Source: a virus. Taken from it: DNA of 37,141 nt. Location of the stretch: IMG/VR virus record IMGVR_UViG_3300032173_000017, positions 1-37,141 of that record; one strand, 5' to 3'. The position numbers and the translations under genes were made by a program. The notes under the pieces were generated by a model. That model was not told where the DNA came from. It was given only the letters and a program-made list of their open reading frames with translations, and did not search any database. This document shows, in pieces, positions 1-6,209 of the stretch. Numbering within the stretch: the stretch's first letter is position 1; the number at the start of each line of letters is the position of its first letter.

Positions 1-307
1 TCAGCGTGCCGGAGTGGATGGCGGCATACTCGATGCCGCGGGCCGCGCAGAATTCCATGATGCGGGTCGTAAACCCCACCAGGAGTTCCGTGGCGTAGCC
101 GCCGCGAAAGTGGGCCTGCTCATAGATGACGAGGTCGGGGCGAAATTGGTTGAGCTGGGATACGAACCAATTGGTGAATTGTATGAATCGAAGGCCGGGT
201 GAGTCACCGCGCTTGAGCTTAAAATCCTTGCAGCCGTAGATGATGTCTGTGTCATAAAAGGCCGCCCAGCCGCAATGCGTGCCGACGTCCAGGGCCAATA
301 TAGTCAT
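1..307 (-). CDS. RuvC-like Holliday junction resolvase / RNase H-fold nuclease (3' end outside window)
   Basis: The frame opens at ATG 307-305 and is still open at base 1, so 102 residues are visible and the C-terminus is missing. A GAGGAG Shine-Dalgarno lies 6 nt upstream. The N-terminus (ILALDVGTHCGWA) is the first strand of an RNase H fold with an Asp at residue 7, and a second acidic position follows in LVIYEQAH (Glu63). This D...E spacing fits RuvC-type resolvases, which cut branched DNA with two metal ions. A phage that recombines with a RecT-like protein would use one to resolve joints before packaging. The gene follows the MT-A70 methyltransferase by 14 nt and is the last visible gene of the operon started at 2441. 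The other catalytic acids would be past the window edge, so the subfamily is uncertain. Confidence 0.75.
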   Translation of the reverse strand, partial: MTILALDVGTHCGWAAFYDTDIIYGCKDFKLKRGDSPGLRFIQFTNWFVSQLNQFRPDLVIYEQAHFRGGYATELLVGFTTRIMEFCAARGIEYAAIHSGTL

Positions 308-321
308 GACGTTCTCCTCGT

Positions 322-867
322 TCATAAAGTTATATCGCTTTCTACTTCGTCTCCCCAGACGTCCCAGCCCTCTACTTTTTCTCTGGCAAAAAGCTCTATG
401 CGCGGAAGGTCTCCCATAAGGGCGACAATTCTTGTCCTTACTTCGTCGGGTTTCTGGCTATGCCTGGTTCTGGCTGCTTCTACCAATTGTTTGACATTTT
501 TACAAGCCCGCCGCGGCCTGCCCCTTTTGCCAAGCAGGCAAAGTTCGACGTTCCCCATCGTCCATCGCCCTAAATTATGGATTTTTTTCCCGTGGGCCGT
601 ATATTTGCTCCAGCAAAAAGCGACGGTGACATATTTGAATCCCCAGGCCTTCATGACCTCTATACCTGTCGGCAGGTGAGGAGAAGTCACCCAGAGAAAT
701 AGGACACTTTCCTTTTCGGCGATGTCTTTTACCGGCAAGGCAGCGATCCACTTTTTGCTTTGCGTTTTGTATTGAAGGTCAAGGGATAAACTGTAGCCAC
801 GCATTTTATCGTGGTATGACCACGGCGGGTCGGCATAGATTATCTGGTATTTCTTGTCGGGGCTCAC
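322..867 (-). CDS. MT-A70 family adenine-N6 DNA methyltransferase
   Basis: This 181-residue protein carries the catalytic DPPW tetrad at residues 13-16 (IIYADPPWSYHD), the signature of the MT-A70 group of S-adenosylmethionine-dependent N6-adenine methyltransferases. FLWVTSPHLPTGIEVMKAWGF and VELCLLGKRG match later conserved strands of the same fold. The length is typical for phage members. Translation probably starts at GTG 867, whose GTGA overlaps the stop of the preceding gene, with a GGAGAGGGG ribosome site upstream. No restriction endonuclease lies next to it, so the likely role is an orphan methyltransferase that protects phage DNA from host restriction or marks it for regulation. The target sequence cannot be read from the protein. 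Confidence 0.9.
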   Translation of the reverse strand: MSPDKKYQIIYADPPWSYHDKMRGYSLSLDLQYKTQSKKWIAALPVKDIAEKESVLFLWVTSPHLPTGIEVMKAWGFKYVTVAFCWSKYTAHGKKIHNLGRWTMGNVELCLLGKRGRPRRACKNVKQLVEAARTRHSQKPDEVRTRIVALMGDLPRIELFAREKVEGWDVWGDEVESDITL

Positions 868-1100
868 TTTTCCCCTCTCCTAAAGTCTATATGCGTCAGC
901 TTCGGCGCATCATATTCTTTTTCCAGGTCCTTGCGGGCCTTGTCTTCGGAATCATAGTTGCCCTCTAAATATAGGGCGCCCGCGTCCGTCCAGGCCGCCC
1001 AATACCAGCATTTCAAGGGTTTGTAGTAGTCAACTATAGCGTTTATGACCCGGTCACCACAGATATAACGGGCCCGGCGCATTTTCTTCATGCGGCTCAT
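864..1100 (-). CDS. hypothetical protein, 78 aa
   Basis: This small basic protein is rich in Trp, Tyr, Lys and Arg. Its middle (KCWYWAAWTDAGALYLEGNY) suggests a short beta-sheet domain and its end is highly charged. The ATG at 1100 has an AAGGAAGAG ribosome site and the gene is coupled to the methyltransferase by a GTGA overlap. I do not recognise a family. Its position directly before the methyltransferase gene suggests an accessory early protein, which is inference only. Confidence 0.75.
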   Translation of the reverse strand: MSRMKKMRRARYICGDRVINAIVDYYKPLKCWYWAAWTDAGALYLEGNYDSEDKARKDLEKEYDAPKLTHIDFRRGEK

Positions 1101-1119
1101 TTCTCTTCCTTAAGAATGT

Positions 1120-1266
1120 TCAGTATAGGCCCCGCCCCAGATTCTTTAAAGCCATCAGCACGCCCTTAAGGAAGAAGAGCCAGAACAGCGCAGAGAAGAG
1201 ATACAGCGGCAACCACAATAAGGCTTTCCCGATTTTCAAGAGCGTAGTCTTTTGTTTTTCAGTCAT
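1120..1266 (-). CDS. small membrane protein, 48 aa
   Basis: A 48-codon frame begins at ATG 1266, preceded by the strong ribosome site AAGGAGGTCATT, and ends at TGA 1122-1120. The start overlaps the stop of the upstream gene by 8 bases (ATGACTGA), so translation is probably coupled. The protein has a basic N-terminus (MTEKQKTTLLKIGK), one hydrophobic segment at about residues 15-40 (ALLWLPLYLFSALFWLFFL) and a short basic tail, as in a single-span membrane protein. No family is recognised. The ribosome site and the overlap make it a convincing gene despite its size. Confidence 0.75.
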   Translation of the reverse strand: MTEKQKTTLLKIGKALLWLPLYLFSALFWLFFLKGVLMALKNLGRGLY

Positions 1267-1651
1267 AATGACCTCCTTTTTCGCTTCTCTCGTAGTCTAT
1301 ACGCGTCAGCTCCGGTGGCACGGGCGGATAAATCTGGCGGCCCAAAAAGGTCCGGCGCATATAGCGGAAAAAATCTACTTCCTTGTTGTAATCCAGCACC
1401 ATCTGGTGAAATTCGGCCTCGGTGTAGGCGTCAGAAACCTCCATCGCCTCAATAGAATGTTTTGTGCCGATTAGGTGGCCGTATTTAGACAAAGCGCCCA
1501 GATGAAGACTCACCACAACAGCAAACCCAACCACCACAAAGAACATACCCCATAGCAGCATGGATTCCAGGGTCGCCCAATGCTCATCATCATGCACGCA
1601 CCAAATAAATACGCATAACAGGACGATAAAAACGATGGGTAGGATTATCAT
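1259..1651 (-). CDS. membrane protein with two N-terminal transmembrane segments, 130 aa
   Basis: Two hydrophobic helices are visible, residues 1-18 (MIILPIVFIVLLCVFIWC) and about 30-50 (MLLWGMFFVVVGFAVVVSL), followed by a soluble 75-residue tail ending in charged residues (RIDYERSEKGGHYD). The likely topology is an inner-membrane hairpin with a cytoplasmic tail. The tail motif TRIDYERSEKG resembles the end of the 78-residue protein two genes downstream (THIDFRRGEK), so the two tails may be related. The start overlaps the stop of the preceding zinc-finger gene (ATGA), with an AAGGAGGAG ribosome site. The function is unknown. Confidence 0.8.
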   Translation of the reverse strand: MIILPIVFIVLLCVFIWCVHDDEHWATLESMLLWGMFFVVVGFAVVVSLHLGALSKYGHLIGTKHSIEAMEVSDAYTEAEFHQMVLDYNKEVDFFRYMRRTFLGRQIYPPVPPELTRIDYERSEKGGHYD

Positions 1652-1821
1652 GTCTCCTCCTTGGTGGGAATATGTTTTATCTTCTTGCCTTTCTGGCTGC
1701 GTGGGGCGGCCCTCCGCCTTTTGCCGCTACAATAGCCGCATGGCTCCCAGGGCCAAAACGGGTGGAGACCATAGGCAACGCCCGTGCCATGGCAGATCGT
1801 GCAAACTTCAGTTCGCCTCAC
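1648..1821 (-). CDS. DnaJ-type zinc-finger microprotein, 57 aa
   Basis: A 57-codon frame runs from GTG 1821 to TGA 1650-1648, with an AGGGAG ribosome site 5 nt upstream. Its stop overlaps the next gene's ATG (ATGA). The first half contains CTICHGTG and, 13 residues on, CGYCSG, giving two CxxCxG-type zinc knuckles as in the DnaJ cysteine-rich domain. The second half is a strongly basic tail (KRRRAAPRSQKGKKIK). Such mini zinc fingers are frequent in phage early operons and may bind nucleic acid or a host protein. The coding case rests on four correctly spaced cysteines, the ribosome site and the overlap. A 14-codon frame at 1818-1862 ends on this start (GTGA) and could couple its translation. 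Confidence 0.8.
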   Translation of the reverse strand: MRRTEVCTICHGTGVAYGLHPFWPWEPCGYCSGKRRRAAPRSQKGKKIKHIPTKEET

Positions 1822-1870
1822 TTTTTCTCCCTGGCGGGAATATAGGCGATCTTCGCTGACATGTATAGTT

Positions 1871-2158
1871 TTACCCGCTATGTCTCTTTTTTCTCAACTT
1901 ACTATGCCGCATCCCCGGCACCGGCGTCTCCCCTCCCCCCACCTTCTCCTCCCACTCAATCAGCCAATTCAGATACACCCGCGCCTTCTTCAAGTCCTCC
2001 GTGCCGTTTTTATCCCGATACCGGTATAGATACTTGATGATGTTCCCCGCGAAATACCCCCTCACCCCATCCGGCGGAAAACTCCCCAGAATATAGTCGA
2101 TCGGCTGGATCCCCTCCCGACTGTAATGCGCCTGCCTCGCGAGCGGCTCCTCCATCAT
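1871..2158 (-). CDS. DUF3310 (SaV-like) phage protein
   Basis: This 95-residue protein contains the DUF3310 pattern: HYSREGIQPIDYI near the N-terminus, then YFAGNIIKYLYRYRDKNGTEDLKKARVYL, in which GN-IKY-RY-K-DL-KA-YL are the conserved positions. DUF3310 proteins occur throughout phages in early or nucleotide-metabolism clusters. They are sometimes called nucleotide-kinase-like, but no activity is firmly established. The ATG at 2158 overlaps the stop of the upstream gene (ATGA). A second ATG follows immediately, so the protein may start one residue later. It is the second gene of the operon driven by the promoter at 2413-2441. Confidence 0.9.
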   Translation of the reverse strand: MMEEPLARQAHYSREGIQPIDYILGSFPPDGVRGYFAGNIIKYLYRYRDKNGTEDLKKARVYLNWLIEWEEKVGGGETPVPGMRHSKLRKKRHSG

Positions 2159-2343
2159 CCCTTCTGGCTCCGCCTCGGCAGCTTCTTACCCTTACTCTGC
2201 CTCAAGTCATACTCCAAAGACGCCGTCGTCATCCCCGGCATCCTCGGCTCCTTCCCCGCCCTCCGCCTCGCCAGCTCCGCCCCAAATAACCCCCTCTGCT
2301 TCTGGCTCACAATCTTCCTGTGCTTTCCTAACAATCCAGGCAT
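2155..2343 (-). CDS. small basic phage protein, 62 aa
   Basis: First gene of the leftmost operon. It starts at ATG 2343 behind an excellent ribosome site (AAGGAGGTTTTAAG), about 60 nt downstream of the predicted transcription start. The protein is very basic. Its core (SQKQRGLFGAELARRRAGK) resembles a short motif seen in many phage hypothetical proteins in which a QRGLMGA-like stretch precedes an RAGK-rich segment. The function is unknown. Size, charge and first place in an early operon would suit a nucleic-acid- or host-factor-binding protein, but that is inference. Confidence 0.8.
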   Translation of the reverse strand: MPGLLGKHRKIVSQKQRGLFGAELARRRAGKEPRMPGMTTASLEYDLRQSKGKKLPRRSQKG

Positions 2344-2412
2344 CTTAAAACCTCCTTTTCAGGCCTTCCTCGGCAGCCAGCCCCCACCAGACCTCGCTCC
2401 CATCAGACCCGA

Positions 2413-2441
2413 ATTATACCACCACCAATCCAGCCTTTCAA
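2413..2441 (-). promoter_or_regulatory. sigma-70 promoter (TTGAAA-17-TATAAT)
   Basis: On the minus strand, TTGAAA (2441-2436) is followed after 17 bp by a perfect TATAAT (2418-2413). Transcription should start near 2406 and give a leader of about 60 nt before the AGGAGG and ATG at 2343. The match is 11 of 12 with the optimal spacer. It drives the 2343-to-1 operon. Confidence 0.85.
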
Positions 2442-2956
2442 CACTTCTGCCACTACAGAACGCGCTTTCATTTTTTTACCCAGAGGGGGATGTCATCCCA
2501 CCCTTCGGGCGGTCCCGCGGCCCGCACCCCCCCCCTTCCGTTTCCGGTTTCCGGTTTCCCCTTTCTCCCCCGCCGCGCCGCCGGCCCGCCTGCCCCGAAG
2601 GCCAGGCCAGGCACACCACGCCAGGAACCACCAGCCGCCGCGCCGCCGGCCCGATCCATTTTCCCCGCCAGCCAGGAGCAGGACGCGGCCGGAGTCGCCG
2701 CCGCCTTGACGCCCGCGGCCGGAGTCGAGATTGCTTTTAGGGGCAGGGACACGGAGAGGGCAGACGCCTCCGCCGCCTGCTCCCCTTGCTCTCCCTGCGC
2801 CTGCTTCCCTTGCGCCGCCTGCTCTCCCTGATCCTGCTGCTCCGCGCCTGCGGCTCATGGCCGCCGCCGGCCTGCCTGCCTGCGCTCTTGCCTGCTCACC
2901 TTGCCCTGGAGGGGGGCAACGTCTCTGTCTGTATCATTATGACGCCGCGAGGGGGC
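2442..2956. repeat. GC-rich low-complexity intergenic region with short direct repeats
   Basis: About 515 bp between the terminator at 2957 and the promoter at 2413. It is very GC-rich and strand-asymmetric, pyrimidine-rich on the plus strand. It holds a 17-bp direct repeat, GCCGCGCCGCCGGCCCG, at 2572-2588 and 2637-2653, a 13-bp repeat, GCGGCCGGAGTCG, at about 2686 and 2717, three TTTCCGG units near 2540-2558, and imperfect CTGCTCTCCCTGC-type units at about 2775-2850. Several frames stay open here only because stop codons are rare at this composition. None has a ribosome site or recognisable protein features, so I call no gene. Confidence 0.55.
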
Positions 2957-2991
2957 AAAAAAAAGCCCCCGACGGCGCAGCGTCGAGGGCT
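2957..2991 (-). terminator. strong intrinsic terminator of the amidoligase operon
   Basis: Read on the minus strand, 2991-2981 (AGCCCTCGACG) pairs with 2974-2964 (CGTCGGGGGCT) across a 6-nt loop. This gives an 11-bp stem with one G-U pair, followed by about eight consecutive T. It lies about 30 nt after the stop codon at 3021. It is the clearest terminator in the window and marks the end of the operon. Confidence 0.93.
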
Positions 2992-3020
2992 TGTTCGGGG
3001 CAAGCCTGGGGTTTACCGGA

Positions 3021-3482
3021 TCATTCGCTCCCCCATTCATCCAGCCGCCGCAGGCTCGCGGCCGGCACAGCCTGGGGCTCCGTCTCGCCTGCGAATAACA
3101 CCAGCGCCATCGGCTCGCTGGTTTCGAACGCCCGCTCACACAGATCCAGGAGCTCGCACATGTTGGCCTGATCGGGTTCGGGGCCGGCTCCGCGGTCGAA
3201 CCAATAATAGCGCCCGCGGCGGAGCAGCGCGAGCATCAGCGTCTGACGGCGGCGCTCGGCGCTGCGGCCAGGAACCTGAATATGCTGGAGCTCCCTTGCT
3301 TGGTCGCAGACGGCCTGTTGGCGCTCGGCGTCCAGCCAGCAATCCGTATGATCAATACAGCCGCGGCAACGCTCGAAAATGTAGGGATGGCCGCAGTCTC
3401 TCTGTCGTGCGGGCGCCTGCGATCGGCTCTCCGCCAACGCCAGCGCCGCCCACACCAGCGCCTGAACCTCGGGACTGATCAT
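3021..3482 (-). CDS. cysteine-rich hypothetical protein, 153 aa
   Basis: The start is taken at ATG 3482, whose ATGA overlaps the upstream stop and which has a GGAGGCGG ribosome site. A longer frame exists, but its extension runs back over the upstream gene. Residues at about 30-48 hold a cysteine/histidine group (CGHPYIFERCRGCIDHTDC) that could bind zinc. A basic helix (RSAERRRQTLMLALLRRG) and an acidic C-terminal half (LLDLCERAFETSEP) follow. No family is recognised. It is the last gene before the terminator, so it belongs to the amidoligase transcript, but nothing in its sequence says what it does there. Confidence 0.75.
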   Translation of the reverse strand: MISPEVQALVWAALALAESRSQAPARQRDCGHPYIFERCRGCIDHTDCWLDAERQQAVCDQARELQHIQVPGRSAERRRQTLMLALLRRGRYYWFDRGAGPEPDQANMCELLDLCERAFETSEPMALVLFAGETEPQAVPAASLRRLDEWGSE

Positions 3483-3790
3483 TTCCGCCTCCGCGGCTTG
3501 AGCAGCGCGGCCACACGATGCCATATACAGCCGGACGACAGGATCGCGACCATCAGTTCGCGCAGCTGCGCAGCCGCCTGCTCCGCAGCGCGGACGTTAT
3601 CGCACAACAGCATCAGGGCATTATAGCGCGGAGCACGCCCGCCCAGCCGCGCCCGCTCAATCTCGACTGCCTGCTCAACCGCCTCACGCAGAACCGGCCA
3701 GATATCGCGCGTCGCGCAAATGTTTTCCCAGAGCTCCCCTACGACTCGGAGGGCCTGCTGCGCGTCCCGAAAGTCTGCCCGTCGTTTCAC
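3479..3790 (-). CDS. hypothetical helical protein, 103 aa
   Basis: A mostly alpha-helical basic protein with Ala, Arg, Glu and Leu heptad-like stretches (LREAVEQAVEIERARLGG, VRAAEQAAAQLRELMVAI) and a basic end (LLKPRRRK). It starts at GTG 3790, which overlaps the stop of the JAB peptidase gene (GTGA), behind GGGGGA. No domain is recognised. Tight coupling to the JAB gene suggests it is made in step with it and could be a partner, but that is inferred from position only. Confidence 0.7.
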   Translation of the reverse strand: MKRRADFRDAQQALRVVGELWENICATRDIWPVLREAVEQAVEIERARLGGRAPRYNALMLLCDNVRAAEQAAAQLRELMVAILSSGCIWHRVAALLKPRRRK

Positions 3791-4305
3791 AGCGTCCCCC
3801 GCAAGCCGCGCACAACCGCCGCGGCTTTTTCTTTCACATGCGGCATTTCCCTGCTCTCGATGGCGCTATAAACCCGCGGCTCGCCTGTTGGGGATCGGCC
3901 GATAATCAGGTCATCTACATAATCAATGTTCATTACCTCGCAAAAAGCCGCGATCGTCGAGCGCAGGCTCCTGTCTTCATCCGACGGCTCAACCTCTCCG
4001 GAGGGATGATTATGCGCCGTTATCAGCCCCTGCGCACTCCCGAGCAGCGCGTCCCGCATAACGGATCGCGCGTCAACATACGCGCACGTCGCACCACCAG
4101 CCCGCAGCCGATAACAGATTACGTCATAGCGCGCCGACAGATACAGGCACAGATGATGTTCATCGGCCAGGTTGTCGAGGAATACGCGCGCCGCGGCCGC
4201 CGCAAGCTCCGGCCGCACGATCCGCCGAAACCGGACGTCCCCCGCGGACGGGCCTGCCCGATATGTCGCGACAAGCTCGCGCAGTGCCACCGGCTTACCC
4301 GTCAT
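3787..4305 (-). CDS. RadC-type JAB/MPN-domain metallopeptidase-like protein
   Basis: This 172-residue protein carries the JAMM zinc motif. His98 and His100 in ITAHNHPSGEVEPSDED, with Ser108 and Asp111 at the HxHP...S-x2-D spacing, are the metal ligands and catalytic residues of JAB/MPN domains. LLGSAQGLITAHNHPSG is close to the RadC subgroup. The N-terminal helix-hairpin-helix of chromosomal RadC is absent, so this is a lone JAB domain of about 130 residues with an N-terminal extension. JAB proteins hydrolyse isopeptide or amide bonds in several systems, and biochemical roles for the RadC branch are uncertain. Here it shares an operon with an amidoligase and a class II amidotransferase, where a hydrolase for the product, or for a precursor, would make sense. 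The start ATG overlaps the stop of the 44-residue membrane protein gene. Confidence 0.88.
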   Translation of the reverse strand: MTGKPVALRELVATYRAGPSAGDVRFRRIVRPELAAAAARVFLDNLADEHHLCLYLSARYDVICYRLRAGGATCAYVDARSVMRDALLGSAQGLITAHNHPSGEVEPSDEDRSLRSTIAAFCEVMNIDYVDDLIIGRSPTGEPRVYSAIESREMPHVKEKAAAVVRGLRGTL

Positions 4306-4436
4306 CGCAGCCCCCCGCGCCGCGCACGCACGGCTCGACAGACCCGATTGAGCAGCCCCAGAACGACCAGCCCGACGGCCGTTAGAATTACAGCTACGGA
4401 CAGAACTACCACCACCATCGGGAACTCACTCGGCAT
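4302..4436 (-). CDS. single-span membrane microprotein, 44 aa
   Basis: A 44-codon frame from ATG 4436 to TGA 4304-4302 fills the space between two genes exactly. It overlaps the upstream stop by 11 bases and the JAB gene start by ATGA. Residues 6-29 form one long hydrophobic helix (MVVVVLSVAVILTAVGLVVL and on), followed by an Arg-rich tail (RVCRAVRARRGGLR), so an N-out, C-in topology is expected. No recognisable family. It is encoded directly before the JAB peptidase and could bring that protein to the membrane. No ribosome site stands out, so expression probably relies on coupling. Confidence 0.7.
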   Translation of the reverse strand: MPSEFPMVVVVLSVAVILTAVGLVVLGLLNRVCRAVRARRGGLR

Positions 4437-4695
4437 CGTCAGCGTCATCATCGGGAAACGCCCTATGATCGGCGTCATACTGCGCCGCCCAGCCCGCCGT
4501 CGTCAACGATATGTCCGAGATCGGCGCGCCGCAGCCGTCGCAGCAGGGAATATAATCCCATTCATCCCCCGCGAATACGGGCGTCCAGCCCGCCAGCTTT
4601 TCATGGCGCGCCCGCGCCTCATCGCCCGCGCAGTCCGGACAAAAAAGCTCTGCGTCCGGAGTCGCGTATGCGACGACCTCAAAATCCTTTAACAT
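4426..4695 (-). CDS. zinc-ribbon-like acidic protein, 89 aa
   Basis: Two cysteine pairs, CPDC at about residues 19-22 and CCDGCG at about 51-56, are spaced like a zinc ribbon. The C-terminus is very acidic (FPDDDADDAE). It starts at ATG 4695 behind a GGGGG ribosome site and is the first gene after the promoter at 4760-4788. No family is recognised. The acidic tail and metal-binding centre could suit a protein-protein adaptor, but that is a guess. Confidence 0.75.
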   Translation of the reverse strand: MLKDFEVVAYATPDAELFCPDCAGDEARARHEKLAGWTPVFAGDEWDYIPCCDGCGAPISDISLTTAGWAAQYDADHRAFPDDDADDAE

Positions 4696-4708
4696 TTAGA
4701 CCCCCTAA

Positions 4709-4745
4709 AACGCCTGCCGGCTCTGCGCCGCCGGCCTCCAGCGTT
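4709..4745 (-). other. leader stem-loop before the 4695 gene
   Basis: On the minus strand, AACGC (4745-4741) and GCCGGC (4735-4730) pair with GCCGGC (4721-4716) and GCGTT (4713-4709), with an 8-nt loop and an asymmetric internal bulge. Only TTTTA follows before the GGGGG ribosome site, so it is a poor terminator. It sits in the leader of the promoter at 4760, close to the ribosome site, and may affect translation or mRNA stability. Confidence 0.45.
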
Positions 4746-4759
4746 AACATACATCTATA

Positions 4760-4788
4760 AATCTATATCGGCACAGGGCTCCTGTCAA
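4760..4788 (-). promoter_or_regulatory. internal sigma-70 promoter (TTGACA-17-TAGATT)
   Basis: A consensus TTGACA (4788-4783) is followed by a 17-bp spacer and TAGATT (4765-4760), 10 of 12 positions. It overlaps the last codons of the upstream gene and would start transcription near 4753, giving extra expression of the zinc-ribbon, membrane, JAB and two downstream genes. Confidence 0.65.
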
Positions 4789-5162
4789 GCACTTTTTTCC
4801 GGCCGCCGCCGGTAATGACGACGGCGCTTATAGTATGACGGGCCGCTAATCACAACGCAATTCCACGTCGGGAGATCCTGGTAGTGCCGCGCCCGCGCCG
4901 CAAGGCGGCCGCGCTCGAAGTCCCACTGCGCGGCGTCTAACTCCGGCCGCCAGGGCGCGCCCAGCCCGTCGGTAATATCTATAATCCGGCCCTTATTGTT
5001 GATAACGGCGAGCATGGGCTCTTCCAGCCGCAGTAGTTCTTCTTTAGTGCTGGGGCGCAGCGGCCGGCCCACGTATTTGGCCTGTAGTGCTCTCGCCCAG
5101 GCGCGCCACCGCTCCCGCCACTTGCGCTCCGGTTCGCTAATCCGCCGCTTCCTGTATCTCAT
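4785..5162 (-). CDS. basic hypothetical protein, 125 aa
   Basis: Very basic at both ends: MRYRKRRISEPERKWRERWR at the start and YYKRRRHYRRRPEKSA at the end, with a neutral centre (MLAVINNKGRIIDITDGLG) that looks like a small folded domain. The composition suggests nucleic-acid binding or contact with a negatively charged polymer. It starts at ATG 5162 behind GGGGGG and overlaps the end of the zincin gene by 26 bases. No family is recognised. Confidence 0.72.
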   Translation of the reverse strand: MRYRKRRISEPERKWRERWRAWARALQAKYVGRPLRPSTKEELLRLEEPMLAVINNKGRIIDITDGLGAPWRPELDAAQWDFERGRLAARARHYQDLPTWNCVVISGPSYYKRRRHYRRRPEKSA

Positions 5163-5544
5163 CGCGCCCCCCTATGATCCGCAAAATTATGCTCCCCGCA
5201 AACGCCGCGCGCTCGACATTCGCCCGACGGACGGAGGCCGGCACCGCTTTAATCCAGGCCTTGATATATAATTTGCTGTCCCCGACAGGGATCCCCAGGG
5301 CCTTACAGACGGCGGCCGCCGCCGCTTCCGCCTCCAGCTCGCGTATGGCCCGCGACGGCCGCGACGTGTATAATGCGCCTAAAACAATATGCGCGGCTTC
5401 ATGTATCAATGCCCGCAGCCGGTCGTCGTCCTGCGTCAACGTGCTCGGGATGAATATGGCGCGGCCGTCCGTCCGAGCATGGCGATAATTGCCTATATAG
5501 ACGGGCAGGCCCAGCCGCTCCGCGGCGCGTTTGAAGTTTACCAA
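5137..5544 (-). CDS. zincin metallopeptidase-like protein (HEAAH), 135 aa
   Basis: The motif LIHEAAHIVLG places HExxH at residues 48-52, and a downstream acidic helix (RELEAEAAAAAV) provides the expected third-ligand region, as in small ImmA/IrrE-like phage zincins (DUF955-like). It starts at TTG 5544 inside the last codons of the amidotransferase gene, behind a GGGGG ribosome site, so translation is probably coupled. Family members cleave proteins, often regulators. In this operon it is the second putative peptidase beside the JAB protein, which suggests processing of a peptide or protein substrate modified by the amidoligase. Catalytic residues are present, but the substrate is unknown. Confidence 0.85.
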   Translation of the reverse strand: MVNFKRAAERLGLPVYIGNYRHARTDGRAIFIPSTLTQDDDRLRALIHEAAHIVLGALYTSRPSRAIRELEAEAAAAAVCKALGIPVGDSKLYIKAWIKAVPASVRRANVERAAFAGSIILRIIGGRDEIQEAAD

Positions 5545-6209
5545 TTCATGCCCCCGTCGTCATCGCGATCGCGAAAATGCCCGCGCCATTTCGGCCCGTA
5601 GCCATATGGCCCTAACGTGTTCTCGATCATCGGCCGGTATCCCATATTAGAGAATACCACACCGCGTTCCTCGACCCAGCCCGTCCCCAGGATCGTGATC
5701 CCCGACAGCCGCATCAGCGCCCAGCGGCTTCCCGCGAAAATGGTGAGCACCGCGGGGTTGAATCCCGCATAATACGCGGCCACCGCCGAGTCGTTAACGT
5801 CGGGCCAGGGCGTTTTATCTCCGGATCGCATATAGTAATCCACCGCAAGCTGCGATCCCCCCGCGATTATCATGCCGTTATGGAAAAGCACTCCGACGTC
5901 GGTTTCGTATTTTAGTCTTTGCGCGCCCGCAGGGACTCCGAGCTCGAATGGGTGCGTATTACGCGCGCTTACGCCACCGGCCGTGGCGATCCGAAAATGG
6001 GCGACGTGCGGCCGTGTCTCGGAAACGTGCTCCGTGTAAAACTTCCAGGCCACCTCGGGCGTCATATAGCCCTTGCTCACCGCGACCTGCCGCCGTGGGC
6101 GCCGGCCGCTATACCAGGCAAATCCGGCACCATCCGGATTATTCTGATAGCAGTGCGAAAATTCCAGCTCCGTCAACGCTCTGGACTTACAAACCGCAAT
6201 GATACACAT
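5538..6209 (-). CDS. class II glutamine amidotransferase (GATase II, Ntn hydrolase)
   Basis: This 223-residue protein begins Met-Cys (MCIIAVCKSR). Removal of Met would expose Cys as the N-terminal nucleophile, as in class II glutamine amidotransferases. Other family signatures follow in order: NPDGAGFAW at about residue 24, HFRIATAGG at about 70, NTHPF at about 85 and LFHNGMI at about 108. These positions bind glutamine and form the oxyanion hole. The enzyme hydrolyses glutamine and hands ammonia to a partner. The partner is most likely the amidoligase encoded immediately before it: the stop and start overlap (TGATG), with GGGGGAGGAT as ribosome site. The Asp/Arg-rich C-terminus (RDRDDDGGMNW) is not a known domain. 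Phage copies of this type occur beside phiEco32-type ligases. Confidence 0.92.
   Translation of the reverse strand: MCIIAVCKSRALTELEFSHCYQNNPDGAGFAWYSGRRPRRQVAVSKGYMTPEVAWKFYTEHVSETRPHVAHFRIATAGGVSARNTHPFELGVPAGAQRLKYETDVGVLFHNGMIIAGGSQLAVDYYMRSGDKTPWPDVNDSAVAAYYAGFNPAVLTIFAGSRWALMRLSGITILGTGWVEERGVVFSNMGYRPMIENTLGPYGYGPKWRGHFRDRDDDGGMNW

Noticed and set aside
1-255. 84-codon minus-strand frame ending in TGA at base 3-1
   Set aside because: It is Ser/Pro-rich without a ribosome site and lies in a different frame from the RuvC-like gene, whose ILALDVGT start and GAGGAG site are convincing.
1818-1862. 14-codon frame from ATG 1862 that overlaps the 57-residue gene by GTGA
   Set aside because: It is too short and lacks a good ribosome site, so I mention it only as possible translational coupling.
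2468-2858. Two long overlapping frames on the minus strand (GTG 2752 and ATG 2858)
   Set aside because: Composition is low-complexity Gly/Ala/Arg, with no ribosome site and no recognisable domain; stops are simply rare at this GC content.
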